Made by a program: the position numbers and the translations under genes | Assembly: GCA_938003885.1 (NCBI GenBank) | Contig: CALKWT010000103.1 | Location: 1-17,525, forward strand | DNA from: an uncultured Balneolaceae bacterium | Lineage (GTDB): Bacteria > Bacteroidota > Rhodothermia > Balneolales > Balneolaceae | DNA: 17,525 bases | Reading direction: 5' to 3' | In this document: piece after piece, positions 1-7,365 of the stretch | Layout of the letters: the number at the start of each line of letters is the position of its first letter | Position numbering within the stretch: position 1 is the stretch's first letter | Notes under the pieces: model-generated | What the model was told of the DNA's origin: nothing | Seen by the model: only the letters and a program-made list of their open reading frames with translations | Databases searched by the model: none

Positions 1-634
1 CCACACTGCCGGGAAGCCGCTGCTCTGATAGTTCAAACTGCAGATCATGAAGTGTGGCCCAAAGTCCCTCCCCATCACTGCCTGCTTCCAGCAGCGTTTG
101 AATGTCACGGAGCTCCACCAGCCCGTCGGGAAGCAGATAGTCAGACTCCACACGGATCGAGCTGTTGATCAGCTCCGCATGCTGCACTGCCCACTCCAGC
201 GTGCTCTCCTCTGCCGGCTCTTCCGATTCGGGCAGAATGTTGAGCAGATTCCATGTAGAGTCGCTCTCCTGACGGAGATTCAGATCGGCACCATAAATCT
301 GCACTTTCCGAACCGTTTGAGGCGACAACACCAACCCGGACAGCGTGTACTCCAGCACTACGGAGTCGATCTGTGCGATCTCACTGCCCGAGCGCTCCCT
401 GAGAGTCAGCTCATGGATTGTAAATCCTGAGAGGAGGTCGCCCCGGATTCTATCGGCCTGCAGCTCCGCGTCCAGCATACCCTCTGCCTGCGTGATAGCA
501 TACCTGGTAATCATGTCAAAGACGAGAGGACTTTTCAGAGCCAGCCTTAAAAAGAAAAGCAGGGGAACCACGATCAGGACGGCGATCAGACAACCCATTT
601 TTTTCCGGCTATATCTCCTTTTATCCTGCTCCAT
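1..634 (-). CDS. tamB: TamB-like translocation and assembly module protein, N-terminal part (3' end outside window)
   Basis: An uninterrupted minus-strand frame of about 211 codons begins at the ATG at 634 and is still open at the left edge. The first ~12 residues are basic (MEQDKRRYSRKK), followed by one hydrophobic segment at about residues 13-33, as in a signal anchor. After it comes the pattern typical of TamB/DUF490 and AsmA-like proteins: a short amphipathic stretch, then RIRGDLLSGFTIHELTL at about 62-78 and repeated beta-rich segments of the same style. TamB is known to be an inner-membrane-anchored, periplasm-spanning protein that works with an Omp85 partner to move material to or into the outer membrane. 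Its ATG overlaps the TGA of the upstream Omp85 gene by one base (TGATG), which suggests translational coupling. There is no Shine-Dalgarno site, so coupling may matter. The family call rests on the N-terminus only, since the diagnostic C-terminal domain is not in the window. Confidence 0.82.
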   Translation of the reverse strand, partial: MEQDKRRYSRKKMGCLIAVLIVVPLLFFLRLALKSPLVFDMITRYAITQAEGMLDAELQADRIRGDLLSGFTIHELTLRERSGSEIAQIDSVVLEYTLSGLVLSPQTVRKVQIYGADLNLRQESDSTWNLLNILPESEEPAEESTLEWAVQHAELINSSIRVESDYLLPDGLVELRDIQTLLEAGSDGEGLWATLHDLQFELSEQRLPGSV

Positions 635-2538
635 CAAAACGCCTGCCCTATGCTGAAGTGAATCCCTATTCTGTCTCTGGTTGAACCGCTTCCCTGCCCC
701 TGATAGATATTCAGATCCTGATCCATCGGGTTTAATTTATAGGCGATATCGATTCGTACAGGGCCTATGGGCGACTGATACCGGATGCCTCCGCCGGCGC
801 CAAACTGGACGGGCCGCTCTTTCAGTGTGCCAAGACTCCTCCAGACTTGCCCTCCGTCCAGAAAAGCTGCTATTCCAAAATTGGGGATGATCCCGGTAAG
901 CTGCTGGCGCAGCTCCACATTGAAATTGAAAAGAGTGCGTCCGCCCACCGGTACATACCCGTCAAACTCACCCTCATCATCAAAGGAGGGCAGTGCTGGG
1001 CCAAGCTGCTGGCGCCCCCATCCCCTGACCGAGTTGGTACCGCCGTTAAAATAACGAAGGGTTGCCGGAAGTCCCTCCTCCTGGGAGTAAAATATGGTAC
1101 CGCCATTCACCCGCATCGCCAGCAGGGTGCTGGGTGAGAGTGGCTGAAACCTCCTCACATCCAGATTGAATTTCTGAAACGTAAATGTGGACTCTCCAAA
1201 TGTACCAGAAAATTCTGCTGATGGCTGAATAACCCATCCACGCTGCTCCCGGGAGAACCCTTCACTGTAGTACCCGGTGATTAAAAATGAAGAGATGTTG
1301 TAATTTGAGAAAAAAGAGGGTAGTTCGATCCCCTGGTCCCGGTGGATCTCATCATTAAACGTGTAGATATAGGAAATGGAGGCGGTCTGATTTCTTCCGA
1401 TACGGTAGATCAGGCTGGAGTTGAAACCCGCCTGCAACAGTTCAAAAGCAGGTTCCACACGGTGCACGCCAAACAGAGAGCTCACGCTCGTACTCCGGGC
1501 GTTAAAGGTGTAGGGAATCAGATAGTCGATTCCCGCCCTCTGCTCAATAAATGAAGCTCTGCCGTTCAGCCCAAGCCGGTGCCCTCTGCCATTGATATTC
1601 CGGTGTTGCCACGCCACCTGAGCCCTTACGGTCTCCTCTCTTCCCACGCCCAGCTCTGCCTGTATGGACCTGGGCTCATACTCTCTGACCCGTATAAGCG
1701 CGGTTAGGGTGGAGTCTTGCTCCTGTTCAGGCAGGGTAATGGTGGCAAAGCGAAAAAGATGATGGTTAAAGATATTGCGTTGCGCTCTCTGAATGGCACT
1801 CCGGCTGTAGATCTCCCCCTCCTTGATATCGGTATGCCGTACGACGATCCTCTCAGGCACGGTCAAATCCCCGTCCACCTCAAATTCTGTAAAGTAAGTG
1901 ACGCTGTTGGGCCTCAGCACAATTTCTACATCGGTGATGTTGGCAGTGGAATCGGTTTCCGCCAGAATTTCTATTTCCGGCCATGGAAAGCCCGCTTCCT
2001 CCAGTGCCAGGCGAAATATCCCTTCCACATCCGGCTGTCGGATCAGCTCATACCGGTTTCCTTCCCTGTAGTCATGTCTTTCGAGCGCCCTCTCGTACTC
2101 CCGGGTCTCTTCAATCCGGGCTACGTACTCTTCGGGTGCCTCGATGGTCACCTGTGATTCGGCAATCCGGAGGGGAGTGTTCTCATCAATCCGGAATGTG
2201 ACAATTTTCCTCAGCACGTCATTGCCCTCCTCCACTTCATAGTTGACATCAATTTCGTGGAAACCTCTTCGCTGGTAGAACCTTTCGATCCGGATCACAT
2301 CACGCCGCACCTCTTCCTCTGAATAGGGGTAATTCCCATACCGTCCCAGCAGTCGGTTAAAGAAGCCCGGCTGGGTGGTGGCAATAATGCCTCTGAGAAC
2401 CATGTTTGCGTACTCCTCATTCCCTTCAAAGTAGACTCTCTGCACCACCTCACGTTCTTCCTCTGAATTTTGCAGTCCGAAGGCCATTCCCGGGATCAGG
2501 GCCACAAGGAGAAATAAAATGATCGTAACTTTTTTCAC
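634..2538 (-). CDS. tamA: Omp85/BamA-family outer membrane assembly protein, TamA-like
   Basis: 634 residues. A signal peptide covers about 1-22 (MKK, then a hydrophobic core, then AFG). It has no lipobox cysteine, so it is not the lipoprotein form (TamL) found in many Bacteroidota. Residues ~33-290 look like three POTRA domains, for example YFEGNEEYANMVLRG near 36-50 and FEVDGDLTVPERIV near 219-232. The rest is a 16-strand-type barrel, with the conserved loop-6 motif FNGGTNSVRGWG at 497-508 and an aromatic last residue (Phe634). Omp85 proteins insert barrel proteins into the outer membrane. Three POTRAs, rather than the five of BamA, and the directly following tamB-like gene favour TamA over BamA. 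The chosen start at 2538 is a GTG, with no Shine-Dalgarno site and no usable ATG before the signal peptide. The gene is divergent from the SCO gene across about 290 bp. Confidence 0.88.
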   Translation of the reverse strand: MKKVTIILFLLVALIPGMAFGLQNSEEEREVVQRVYFEGNEEYANMVLRGIIATTQPGFFNRLLGRYGNYPYSEEEVRRDVIRIERFYQRRGFHEIDVNYEVEEGNDVLRKIVTFRIDENTPLRIAESQVTIEAPEEYVARIEETREYERALERHDYREGNRYELIRQPDVEGIFRLALEEAGFPWPEIEILAETDSTANITDVEIVLRPNSVTYFTEFEVDGDLTVPERIVVRHTDIKEGEIYSRSAIQRAQRNIFNHHLFRFATITLPEQEQDSTLTALIRVREYEPRSIQAELGVGREETVRAQVAWQHRNINGRGHRLGLNGRASFIEQRAGIDYLIPYTFNARSTSVSSLFGVHRVEPAFELLQAGFNSSLIYRIGRNQTASISYIYTFNDEIHRDQGIELPSFFSNYNISSFLITGYYSEGFSREQRGWVIQPSAEFSGTFGESTFTFQKFNLDVRRFQPLSPSTLLAMRVNGGTIFYSQEEGLPATLRYFNGGTNSVRGWGRQQLGPALPSFDDEGEFDGYVPVGGRTLFNFNVELRQQLTGIIPNFGIAAFLDGGQVWRSLGTLKERPVQFGAGGGIRYQSPIGPVRIDIAYKLNPMDQDLNIYQGQGSGSTRDRIGIHFSIGQAF

Positions 2539-2829
2539 AAATAAAATATGATCTAAGCTAATCCATTCAAAAATATAACAATTACCTATGATTCCGCGTA
2601 TCTCTATTTAATGATGGAGGATCCCGCTCTTTCTGATAATGACCATGCCACCGCTGCTCTTTTTTGAGGTTCACTGGCCCGATTGTTAAGTTGACACAGG
2701 AGGCCTGCTCAGCCCCGGTTTATAGCTGGCAACGCGCTCTTGTCCGGCGGATACCTGTTAACAAATCCCTCTTCACGGATCGTTCACATATCAAAGCTAC
2801 TTTATAATTATATGAAATATCAGAATCTT

Positions 2830-3405
2830 ATGATGCGAAATCTCTTTTATCTGGCCGCCGCACTGCTAATCCTGGTGAGCGGCTGCGGATCACCAGCCCT
2901 GGACAATTTCAGCGATGTCCGCTATGAACTTACCAATCAGGACAACGAACCCGTTGTTTTCCCCGACGACTTCAGAGGGAAACCAGTTGTTATTGGTTTC
3001 ATTTATACTCATTGTCCGGATATTTGTTCATTTATAACTGCAAATATTGGCAAAGTACGGGATGAAATCCCCAATCCTGAGTCTGCACACTTTGTACTGG
3101 TTACCTTCGATCCGGAACGAGATACACCGGAGGTGCTGAAAAATTATGCGAACGCCTTTGGCTATACCGGACCGGAATTTCAATTTCTGACAGGAGAGCC
3201 GGATGTCATCGATGAGATGATGGAGCGGGTGGGAGTTCGACTCCAGGAGTCCTACACGAGTGAGCTGGAGAGCGGAGAAGTGATCTATTTCCTGAGTCAC
3301 TCTGACAAAATCATGTTGATCGATCAGAAATCCAGACTCATTTTTGATTACGGCGGAAGCATGACCCCCCCTGCCATGATTATTGAGGATCTGGAAAAAC
3401 TGTAA
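2830..3405 (+). CDS. SCO1/SenC family copper chaperone lipoprotein
   Basis: 191 residues from the chosen ATG at 2830. The N-terminus (MMRNLF, hydrophobic core, LVSGC) is a lipoprotein signal with acylated Cys19. The thioredoxin-like fold carries the SCO copper site: HCPDIC at 61-66 (Cys62 and Cys66) and the distant ligand His157 in FLSHSDK. DPERDTPEVL near 94-103 is also typical of the family. SCO proteins deliver copper to the CuA centre of cytochrome c oxidase or act as periplasmic thiol reductants. No oxidase gene is next to it, so the actual client is unknown. The frame is open further upstream to a TTG at 2740, and another ATG lies at 2812. I prefer 2830 because it leaves a normal signal peptide, but 2812 is possible. 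No Shine-Dalgarno site is seen. It ends 35 bp from the convergent cdaA gene. Confidence 0.9.
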   Translation: MMRNLFYLAAALLILVSGCGSPALDNFSDVRYELTNQDNEPVVFPDDFRGKPVVIGFIYTHCPDICSFITANIGKVRDEIPNPESAHFVLVTFDPERDTPEVLKNYANAFGYTGPEFQFLTGEPDVIDEMMERVGVRLQESYTSELESGEVIYFLSHSDKIMLIDQKSRLIFDYGGSMTPPAMIIEDLEKL

Positions 3406-3440
3406 GCCTCCCGACGGGGTGAGCAGATCTGAATGGCAAG

Positions 3441-4253
3441 CTAATTTAACTCCAGGTCCGCTTTATCAGCGCTGAATCCGACTTCTGTATTCTTTCCCTC
3501 TCCCAGAGCTTTTTCCATCTCAGAACGCAGCTTCTGAATCGACAAGCCGCTGGAAAGATTTCCATTCTGTGCAATGGAGATCCGTCCCGTCTCTTCCGAC
3601 ACAATAACCACGAAGACATTGTTGGTTTCACTGACCCCGACTGCTGCACGGTGTCGTGTACCAAAAACACTTGAGATGTTGGGATTCTGAGAGATCGGCA
3701 GATAACAGCTTGCAGCTATGATTTTATTATCCTTGATGACGACAGCACCGTCGTGAAGGGGCGTATCTTTTTGAAAGATTGTCTGCAGAAGTTCTGAATT
3801 AACTTTGGCGTCGATCCGGACCCCCACATCGACCAGGTCCTGCAGGGAAGAGGACCGCGCAAAAACGATCAGGGCGCCGGTCTTGGTGCGCGATAATGCA
3901 CGCACCGCTTCGATCACTTCATTAATCATAGAGTCTGAGCCTGCTTTACCGACAAACCGGTCGAAAGATGTATTTTGCCCCAGATTATAGAGCAACGTTC
4001 TGATCTCGGGCTGAAAGATGATGAAGACGGCCAGAACCCCCACATCGAGCATGCTCCGAAGCATGAAGTTCAGTGTCGAAAAGCCAAGTATGCTCACCCC
4101 GATATTGAGGATGACAATAAAGAGAAGGCCAGCTGCAGCCTGGATGGCAAAAGTTCCACGAATCCAACGGTAGAGATAGAACAGAACAATGGCAATAACC
4201 AGCGTCTCAAGCAGGTCCTTGAAGCCAAATTCTATAAATCCAATGGAGATCAT
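3441..4253 (-). CDS. cdaA: CdaA-type diadenylate cyclase (c-di-AMP synthase)
   Basis: 270 residues, the usual size. Three hydrophobic segments at about 14-31, 37-58 and 65-82 form the membrane anchor. The DAC (DisA_N) domain follows, with both catalytic motifs intact: LHDGAVVI with Asp168-Gly169-Ala170, and FGTRHRAA with Arg200-His201-Arg202. The enzyme condenses two ATP into cyclic di-AMP, a second messenger that controls potassium and osmolyte uptake and cell-wall homeostasis. It sits 42 bp after folP on the same strand, an order I know from many Bacteroidota genomes, so it is probably cotranscribed with folP. No cdaR (YbbR) or glmM gene follows, unlike the Firmicutes arrangement. The ATG at 4253 gives the full first membrane segment. 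The MscS-type channel further right could be functionally related through osmotic control, but that is speculation. Confidence 0.94.
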   Translation of the reverse strand: MISIGFIEFGFKDLLETLVIAIVLFYLYRWIRGTFAIQAAAGLLFIVILNIGVSILGFSTLNFMLRSMLDVGVLAVFIIFQPEIRTLLYNLGQNTSFDRFVGKAGSDSMINEVIEAVRALSRTKTGALIVFARSSSLQDLVDVGVRIDAKVNSELLQTIFQKDTPLHDGAVVIKDNKIIAASCYLPISQNPNISSVFGTRHRAAVGVSETNNVFVVIVSEETGRISIAQNGNLSSGLSIQKLRSEMEKALGEGKNTEVGFSADKADLELN

Positions 4254-4295
4254 AAGCTTCGGATATCAAGCGGTTCTCTTTCACAGCATCCTTTT

Positions 4296-5138
4296 CTACA
4301 AAGATCCGGCCTTTTTCAATGCCTGAAAGATTTTAATGGAGTCAGCTGCCTCCCTTACATCATGTACACGAATAATGTTCACCCCGTTTAGCAAAGAGTG
4401 ATAGTGAAGGGCTATGGTTCCGGCCAGGCGCCCATCCACGCTCCGTCCATCCAGGACCTCACCTATCACAGTTTTTCTCGATGCTCCTACTAAAATGGGT
4501 TGGTTTAATGTAGTAAATTTTTCAAGCTGTTGTATAATCCGAAGATTGTGTTCTTTTGTTTTTCCGAAGCCGATGCCCGGATCCAGGATGACGTTTCGCA
4601 CCCCCGCCTGCTTCAACTGCTTCAGCCTCTCAATAAAAAAATTTCTGATCTCCTGCACCACATCATCGTACTGCGGATTCTTCTGCATCGTCTTTGGATT
4701 TCCCTTTGTATGCATCAGAACATAAGCTGCATCCGCTTCCGAACAGAGATCGGCAAGGCGGGGTTCCGCTCCCAGTCCACTCACATCGTTGATGATATGG
4801 GCTCCAGCTTTCAGCGCCTCCCGGGCTACCTTGAATTTGGTTGTATCCACAGAGAAAAAGAGTTTTGGAAACTTTCGAATCCCCTCTTCGAGTACCGGAA
4901 TCACCCGGTGCAGCTCCTCCTCTTCACTCACCGGATCTGCCCCCGGCCGTGTCGACTCTCCGCCAATATCAATAATGGTTGCTCCCTGCTCTGCCATCTC
5001 CGCCATTCGGTCCACCGCCTTTTGAACCGAAATAAACTTTCCCCCGTCAGAAAAAGAATCGGGTGTGGTATTCAGGATACCCATCACAAGAGGGACGGCC
5101 AGTTCTGCGGTTTGAGTTCTGAAGCGGATGGTATTCAA
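4296..5138 (-). CDS. folP: dihydropteroate synthase
   Basis: 280 residues. It joins p-aminobenzoate to dihydropterin pyrophosphate in folate synthesis and is the target of sulfonamides. All family motifs are present: MGILNTTPDSFSDGG at 19-33, DIGGESTRPGA at 57-67, the VDTTK strand near 97-101, NDVSGLG near 117-123, LDPGIGFGKT near 185-194, GASRK at 218-222 and RVHDV at 257-261. The start is a TTG at 5138. An in-frame TGA lies six codons upstream, and the next Met is already inside the first catalytic motif (Met19), so TTG is the only sensible start. No Shine-Dalgarno site is seen. The gene is first in a probable folP-cdaA transcription unit. About 240 bp separate it from the ferredoxin gene upstream, including a hairpin at 5340-5365 next to that gene. 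Confidence 0.95.
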   Translation of the reverse strand: MNTIRFRTQTAELAVPLVMGILNTTPDSFSDGGKFISVQKAVDRMAEMAEQGATIIDIGGESTRPGADPVSEEEELHRVIPVLEEGIRKFPKLFFSVDTTKFKVAREALKAGAHIINDVSGLGAEPRLADLCSEADAAYVLMHTKGNPKTMQKNPQYDDVVQEIRNFFIERLKQLKQAGVRNVILDPGIGFGKTKEHNLRIIQQLEKFTTLNQPILVGASRKTVIGEVLDGRSVDGRLAGTIALHYHSLLNGVNIIRVHDVREAADSIKIFQALKKAGSL

Positions 5139-5339
5139 TGTGTCGGGTTCTGTTCACGTGGTTCGGGCAGGAAGGAGCAGATACTGCCCATCTTTTCCGG
5201 GGGTGGTTTATTTGATAAAGACTTCGGAATTTCTTTCAGACGCCGCTCTGACCGTTTAGCAGCCGGAACTTGCTGAAAAGATACTGTACCCGACAGGAGG
5301 TGCCTGAATCTATATCGGGTCTGATGGCCCGGGTATGAT

Positions 5340-5365
5340 TCACCGTGCAGAAGCCTGCACGGTGA
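5340..5365 (-). terminator. hairpin downstream of the ferredoxin gene
   Basis: A perfect 10-bp stem (TCACCGTGCA pairing with TGCACGGTGA) with a 6-base loop lies 11 bp after the ferredoxin stop codon. On the minus strand the sequence after the stem is AATCATACC, without a T-run, so it is a poor intrinsic terminator by the usual rule. It could still end transcription or protect the 3' end of the ferredoxin mRNA. A second, weaker nested hairpin (CCCGA...TCGGG) lies at 5289-5319. Confidence 0.45.
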
Positions 5366-5376
5366 TGTTCAACTCT

Positions 5377-5715
5377 TTAGTCCCACTCTTCCTGCAGGTG
5401 TTCCAGTTTGTCGGTCTTTTCAGCCCATTCATCAGCTCCTGGCAGCTCATCATGGGTTTCGTTGATTATATAATCTTCCCACTTCTCGGATAATCTCTCA
5501 TTCAAATCAATATAGTGCTCCCACTCTTCGGGTACTTCATCATCCGGATATATGGCATCGACCGGACATTCAGATACACAGGCATCGCAGTCGATACAAT
5601 CATATGGATCGATTACAAGAAAGTTGGGACCTTCACGAAATGCATCAACCGGACAGACTGCTGCACAATTCGTGTATTTACAATTAATACAAGGCTCTGT
5701 TACTATGTACGCCAT
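5377..5715 (-). CDS. fdxA: seven-iron ferredoxin ([3Fe-4S][4Fe-4S])
   Basis: 112 residues, a soluble electron carrier. The cysteine pattern matches Azotobacter ferredoxin I with the initiator Met counted: Cys9, Cys17 and Cys50 would bind the [3Fe-4S] cluster, and Cys21, Cys40, Cys43 and Cys46 the [4Fe-4S] cluster. Cys12, a non-ligand in the Azotobacter protein, is also kept, whereas the free Cys24 of that protein is Ala25 here. The motifs EGPNFLVIDP (28-37) and DCIDCDACVSECP (39-51) are typical. The acidic, helical C-terminal extension (PEEWEHYIDLNERLSEKW and beyond) is also that of the long FdxA type, so it is not a simple 2[4Fe-4S] ferredoxin. The gene appears monocistronic, with no redox partner nearby. 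A possible promoter is at 5757-5785 and a hairpin follows the gene. Confidence 0.92.
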   Translation of the reverse strand: MAYIVTEPCINCKYTNCAAVCPVDAFREGPNFLVIDPYDCIDCDACVSECPVDAIYPDDEVPEEWEHYIDLNERLSEKWEDYIINETHDELPGADEWAEKTDKLEHLQEEWD

Positions 5716-5756
5716 CTATTTTTAATGTTTGAAATGTTTTAATTGGAACAGATTGC

Positions 5757-5785
5757 ACATTATTTTAAAAATTTTTTAAATGCAA
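5757..5785 (-). promoter_or_regulatory. possible promoter of the ferredoxin gene
   Basis: On the minus strand TTGCAT is separated by 17 bases from TAATGT, 42 bp before the ferredoxin ATG, in a very A+T-rich stretch. The spacing fits a sigma-70-type promoter. If the organism uses the Bacteroidota-type promoter (TTTG and TAnnTTTG), this match means less. It was read by eye only. Confidence 0.3.
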
Positions 5786-5837
5786 CCGAAATCACATTCA
5801 ACTCTCTAAAATATGGATTAATTCAATTCATTACCGC

Positions 5838-7106
5838 TCAATTTAGCAGCTCCCGGATGAGAGCAGGATCCCCGTCATTCTCTGCGGGGTCGATTCCGAG
5901 AAGGTGTGCGAGCAGGTTGTAGATATGAACGGACTGAAAACCCTGTACGGTCTCCCCTGATTTGAAGGAGGGGCCGGTGGCAGCAAAAAAAGATCTCATT
6001 TCAGGAGCCCGGTGATCGTACCCGTGGGTTGCCGCAATGATGCCGCGCTCCTCAAAGAAGGGGCGAGTGGTGATGGTATAACCGACATCGGCGATCATGA
6101 TAATCTCAGGAATACGGGGATGGTTGGTGAAACGGTACTCCCGCGGAAGATCTTCCCGGAGATAGACCTTGTAATTCTCTTCCCCTCTCTTCAGGGCCTG
6201 ATACACTTCTTCGGCCTTGCCCTCATCTGGCTGAATAAGTGCCACCGGAGACCAGTCCAGGATATCCACCTCTGCCAGATCGATCAGATCCTCCAGAAAG
6301 ATGATTCTCTCCTCACTCAAATCCGCCATCCCGTGGTCCGATAAAAGAACAATATTGAGCTCTTCCAAAATGCCGTGCTCCTCCATTTTCTCCATCATGT
6401 AGCCCAGCAGCCTGTCCATTTCCCGGACCGCCTCATCCACCTCTTCCGACTCACTGCCATAGGTGTGCCCGCGGCTATCCACAAAACTGAAATAGAGCGT
6501 GCCGAAATCGGCATCTACCTCCCCGGCCGGATCCATCCAGACCGCCATACTGTCGATCCTGGCCCGATCGGGAACAGACCCGTCATAATCGACCCAACGG
6601 GTAGATTGTACACCGTGAATGGACGCCTCCGACCCGGGCCAGAAAAAAGTAGCCGATACCCGGCCCTGTTTCTCTGCGGTGATCCAGATCGGTTCACCCC
6701 CCCACCATCTCTCATCATTCGGGGAATTTTGCGGGCCGTAACTAAAACGGGCATCCAGCTCGTAATCGTAGAAACTGTTGGAAAGAATTCCGTGATTCTC
6801 CACATAAAGGCCTGTCGCGATTGTCCAGTGATTGGGGAAGGTTTTCGTAGGAAACACAGGAATCAGATACTCCGCCCGTACACCGCTTTCAATAAAAGCA
6901 TCGAAATTGGGAGTGTCGTTGCGATCAAGATACTCATTCATCAATCCGTCAACAGATACCAGCAGCACCTTTTCACCGCTGTGCGTCTCATGAGACGAGG
7001 TGTCGTCTGGCCCCTTGTCGCTGCAGGCTGTTACAAAGAGAGCCAGGAAGAGCAGCATTTGCAGAGGCCGGGAGACGAAAGCGGAGTGAAAATGTTTTAT
7101 AGTCAT
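5838..7106 (-). CDS. lipoprotein of the nucleotide pyrophosphatase/phosphodiesterase (NPP) family, alkaline phosphatase fold
   Basis: 422 residues with a lipoprotein signal (LFVTAC, acylated Cys28), so probably anchored in the outer membrane or periplasm. The two-metal site is complete: Asp53 in VSVDG, the nucleophile Thr89 in FPTKTFPNHWTIATGLY, Asp210 and His214 in DSRGHTYG, Asp257-His258 in LLSDHGM, and His361 in THGYDH. Thr rather than Ser as nucleophile, the PNH motif and residue spacings almost like the Xanthomonas NPP enzyme place it in the NPP branch, which splits phosphodiester and pyrophosphate bonds of nucleotides and related substrates. The real substrate cannot be told from sequence. 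It follows the TonB receptor gene on the same strand, but about 260 bp and a terminator-like hairpin lie between, so it may have its own promoter. The ATG at 7106 gives a normal signal peptide. Confidence 0.9.
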   Translation of the reverse strand: MTIKHFHSAFVSRPLQMLLFLALFVTACSDKGPDDTSSHETHSGEKVLLVSVDGLMNEYLDRNDTPNFDAFIESGVRAEYLIPVFPTKTFPNHWTIATGLYVENHGILSNSFYDYELDARFSYGPQNSPNDERWWGGEPIWITAEKQGRVSATFFWPGSEASIHGVQSTRWVDYDGSVPDRARIDSMAVWMDPAGEVDADFGTLYFSFVDSRGHTYGSESEEVDEAVREMDRLLGYMMEKMEEHGILEELNIVLLSDHGMADLSEERIIFLEDLIDLAEVDILDWSPVALIQPDEGKAEEVYQALKRGEENYKVYLREDLPREYRFTNHPRIPEIIMIADVGYTITTRPFFEERGIIAATHGYDHRAPEMRSFFAATGPSFKSGETVQGFQSVHIYNLLAHLLGIDPAENDGDPALIRELLN

Positions 7107-7140
7107 TAGAATTCGGATAGTCGTTATAAAGTAGAAAAAC

Positions 7141-7186
7141 TCTGCCCCTGCAGCCCGTGGAACGGTTCATGCTGCAGGGAGACAGA
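7141..7186 (-). promoter_or_regulatory. hairpin upstream of the phosphodiesterase gene
   Basis: CCCTGCAGC (7146-7154) pairs perfectly with GCTGCAGGG (7171-7179), and the flanking TCTG and CAGA (7141-7144 and 7183-7186) can extend the stem across a small internal loop. It ends 35 bp before the ATG of the phosphodiesterase gene. It could be a leader structure, an operator or a remote terminator for the receptor transcript. No T-run follows it directly. Confidence 0.35.
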
Positions 7187-7305
7187 GTCAGTTTCCGGCA
7201 TCATCTTTTAAGAGGAACCTGCCGGCCGGAAGTAGTGCTGTGGTAGATTCTGTGATAAGGAGGATTTTAGGCAGCTGACGCTACCGGTTGGAAAGCTTGA
7301 AGAAA

Positions 7306-7342
7306 GGAGCGGTGAACGGGATACGATCTGTTCAGCCGCTCC
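7306..7342 (-). terminator. intrinsic terminator of the TonB receptor gene
   Basis: GGAGCGG-TGAAC (7306-7317) pairs with GTTCA-g-CCGCTCC (7330-7342), giving 12 base pairs with one bulged base and a 12-base loop. On the minus strand the stem is followed by TTTCTTC, a moderate T-rich tract. It lies 23 bp after the receptor stop codon. It would separate the receptor transcript from the phosphodiesterase gene, at least in part. Confidence 0.7.
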
Positions 7343-7365
7343 ACATCCTTTACAGCGCCCTCTGT

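Noticed and set aside
1..656. Two plus-strand frames of about 100-130 codons at the left edge
   Set aside because: They lie opposite the TamB-like reading frame, which is continuous, begins with a membrane anchor and fits the neighbouring gene.
2740..2829. N-terminal extension of the SCO gene from a TTG codon at 2740
   Set aside because: It would put 30 residues in front of a good lipoprotein signal peptide; ATG codons at 2812 and 2830 fit better.
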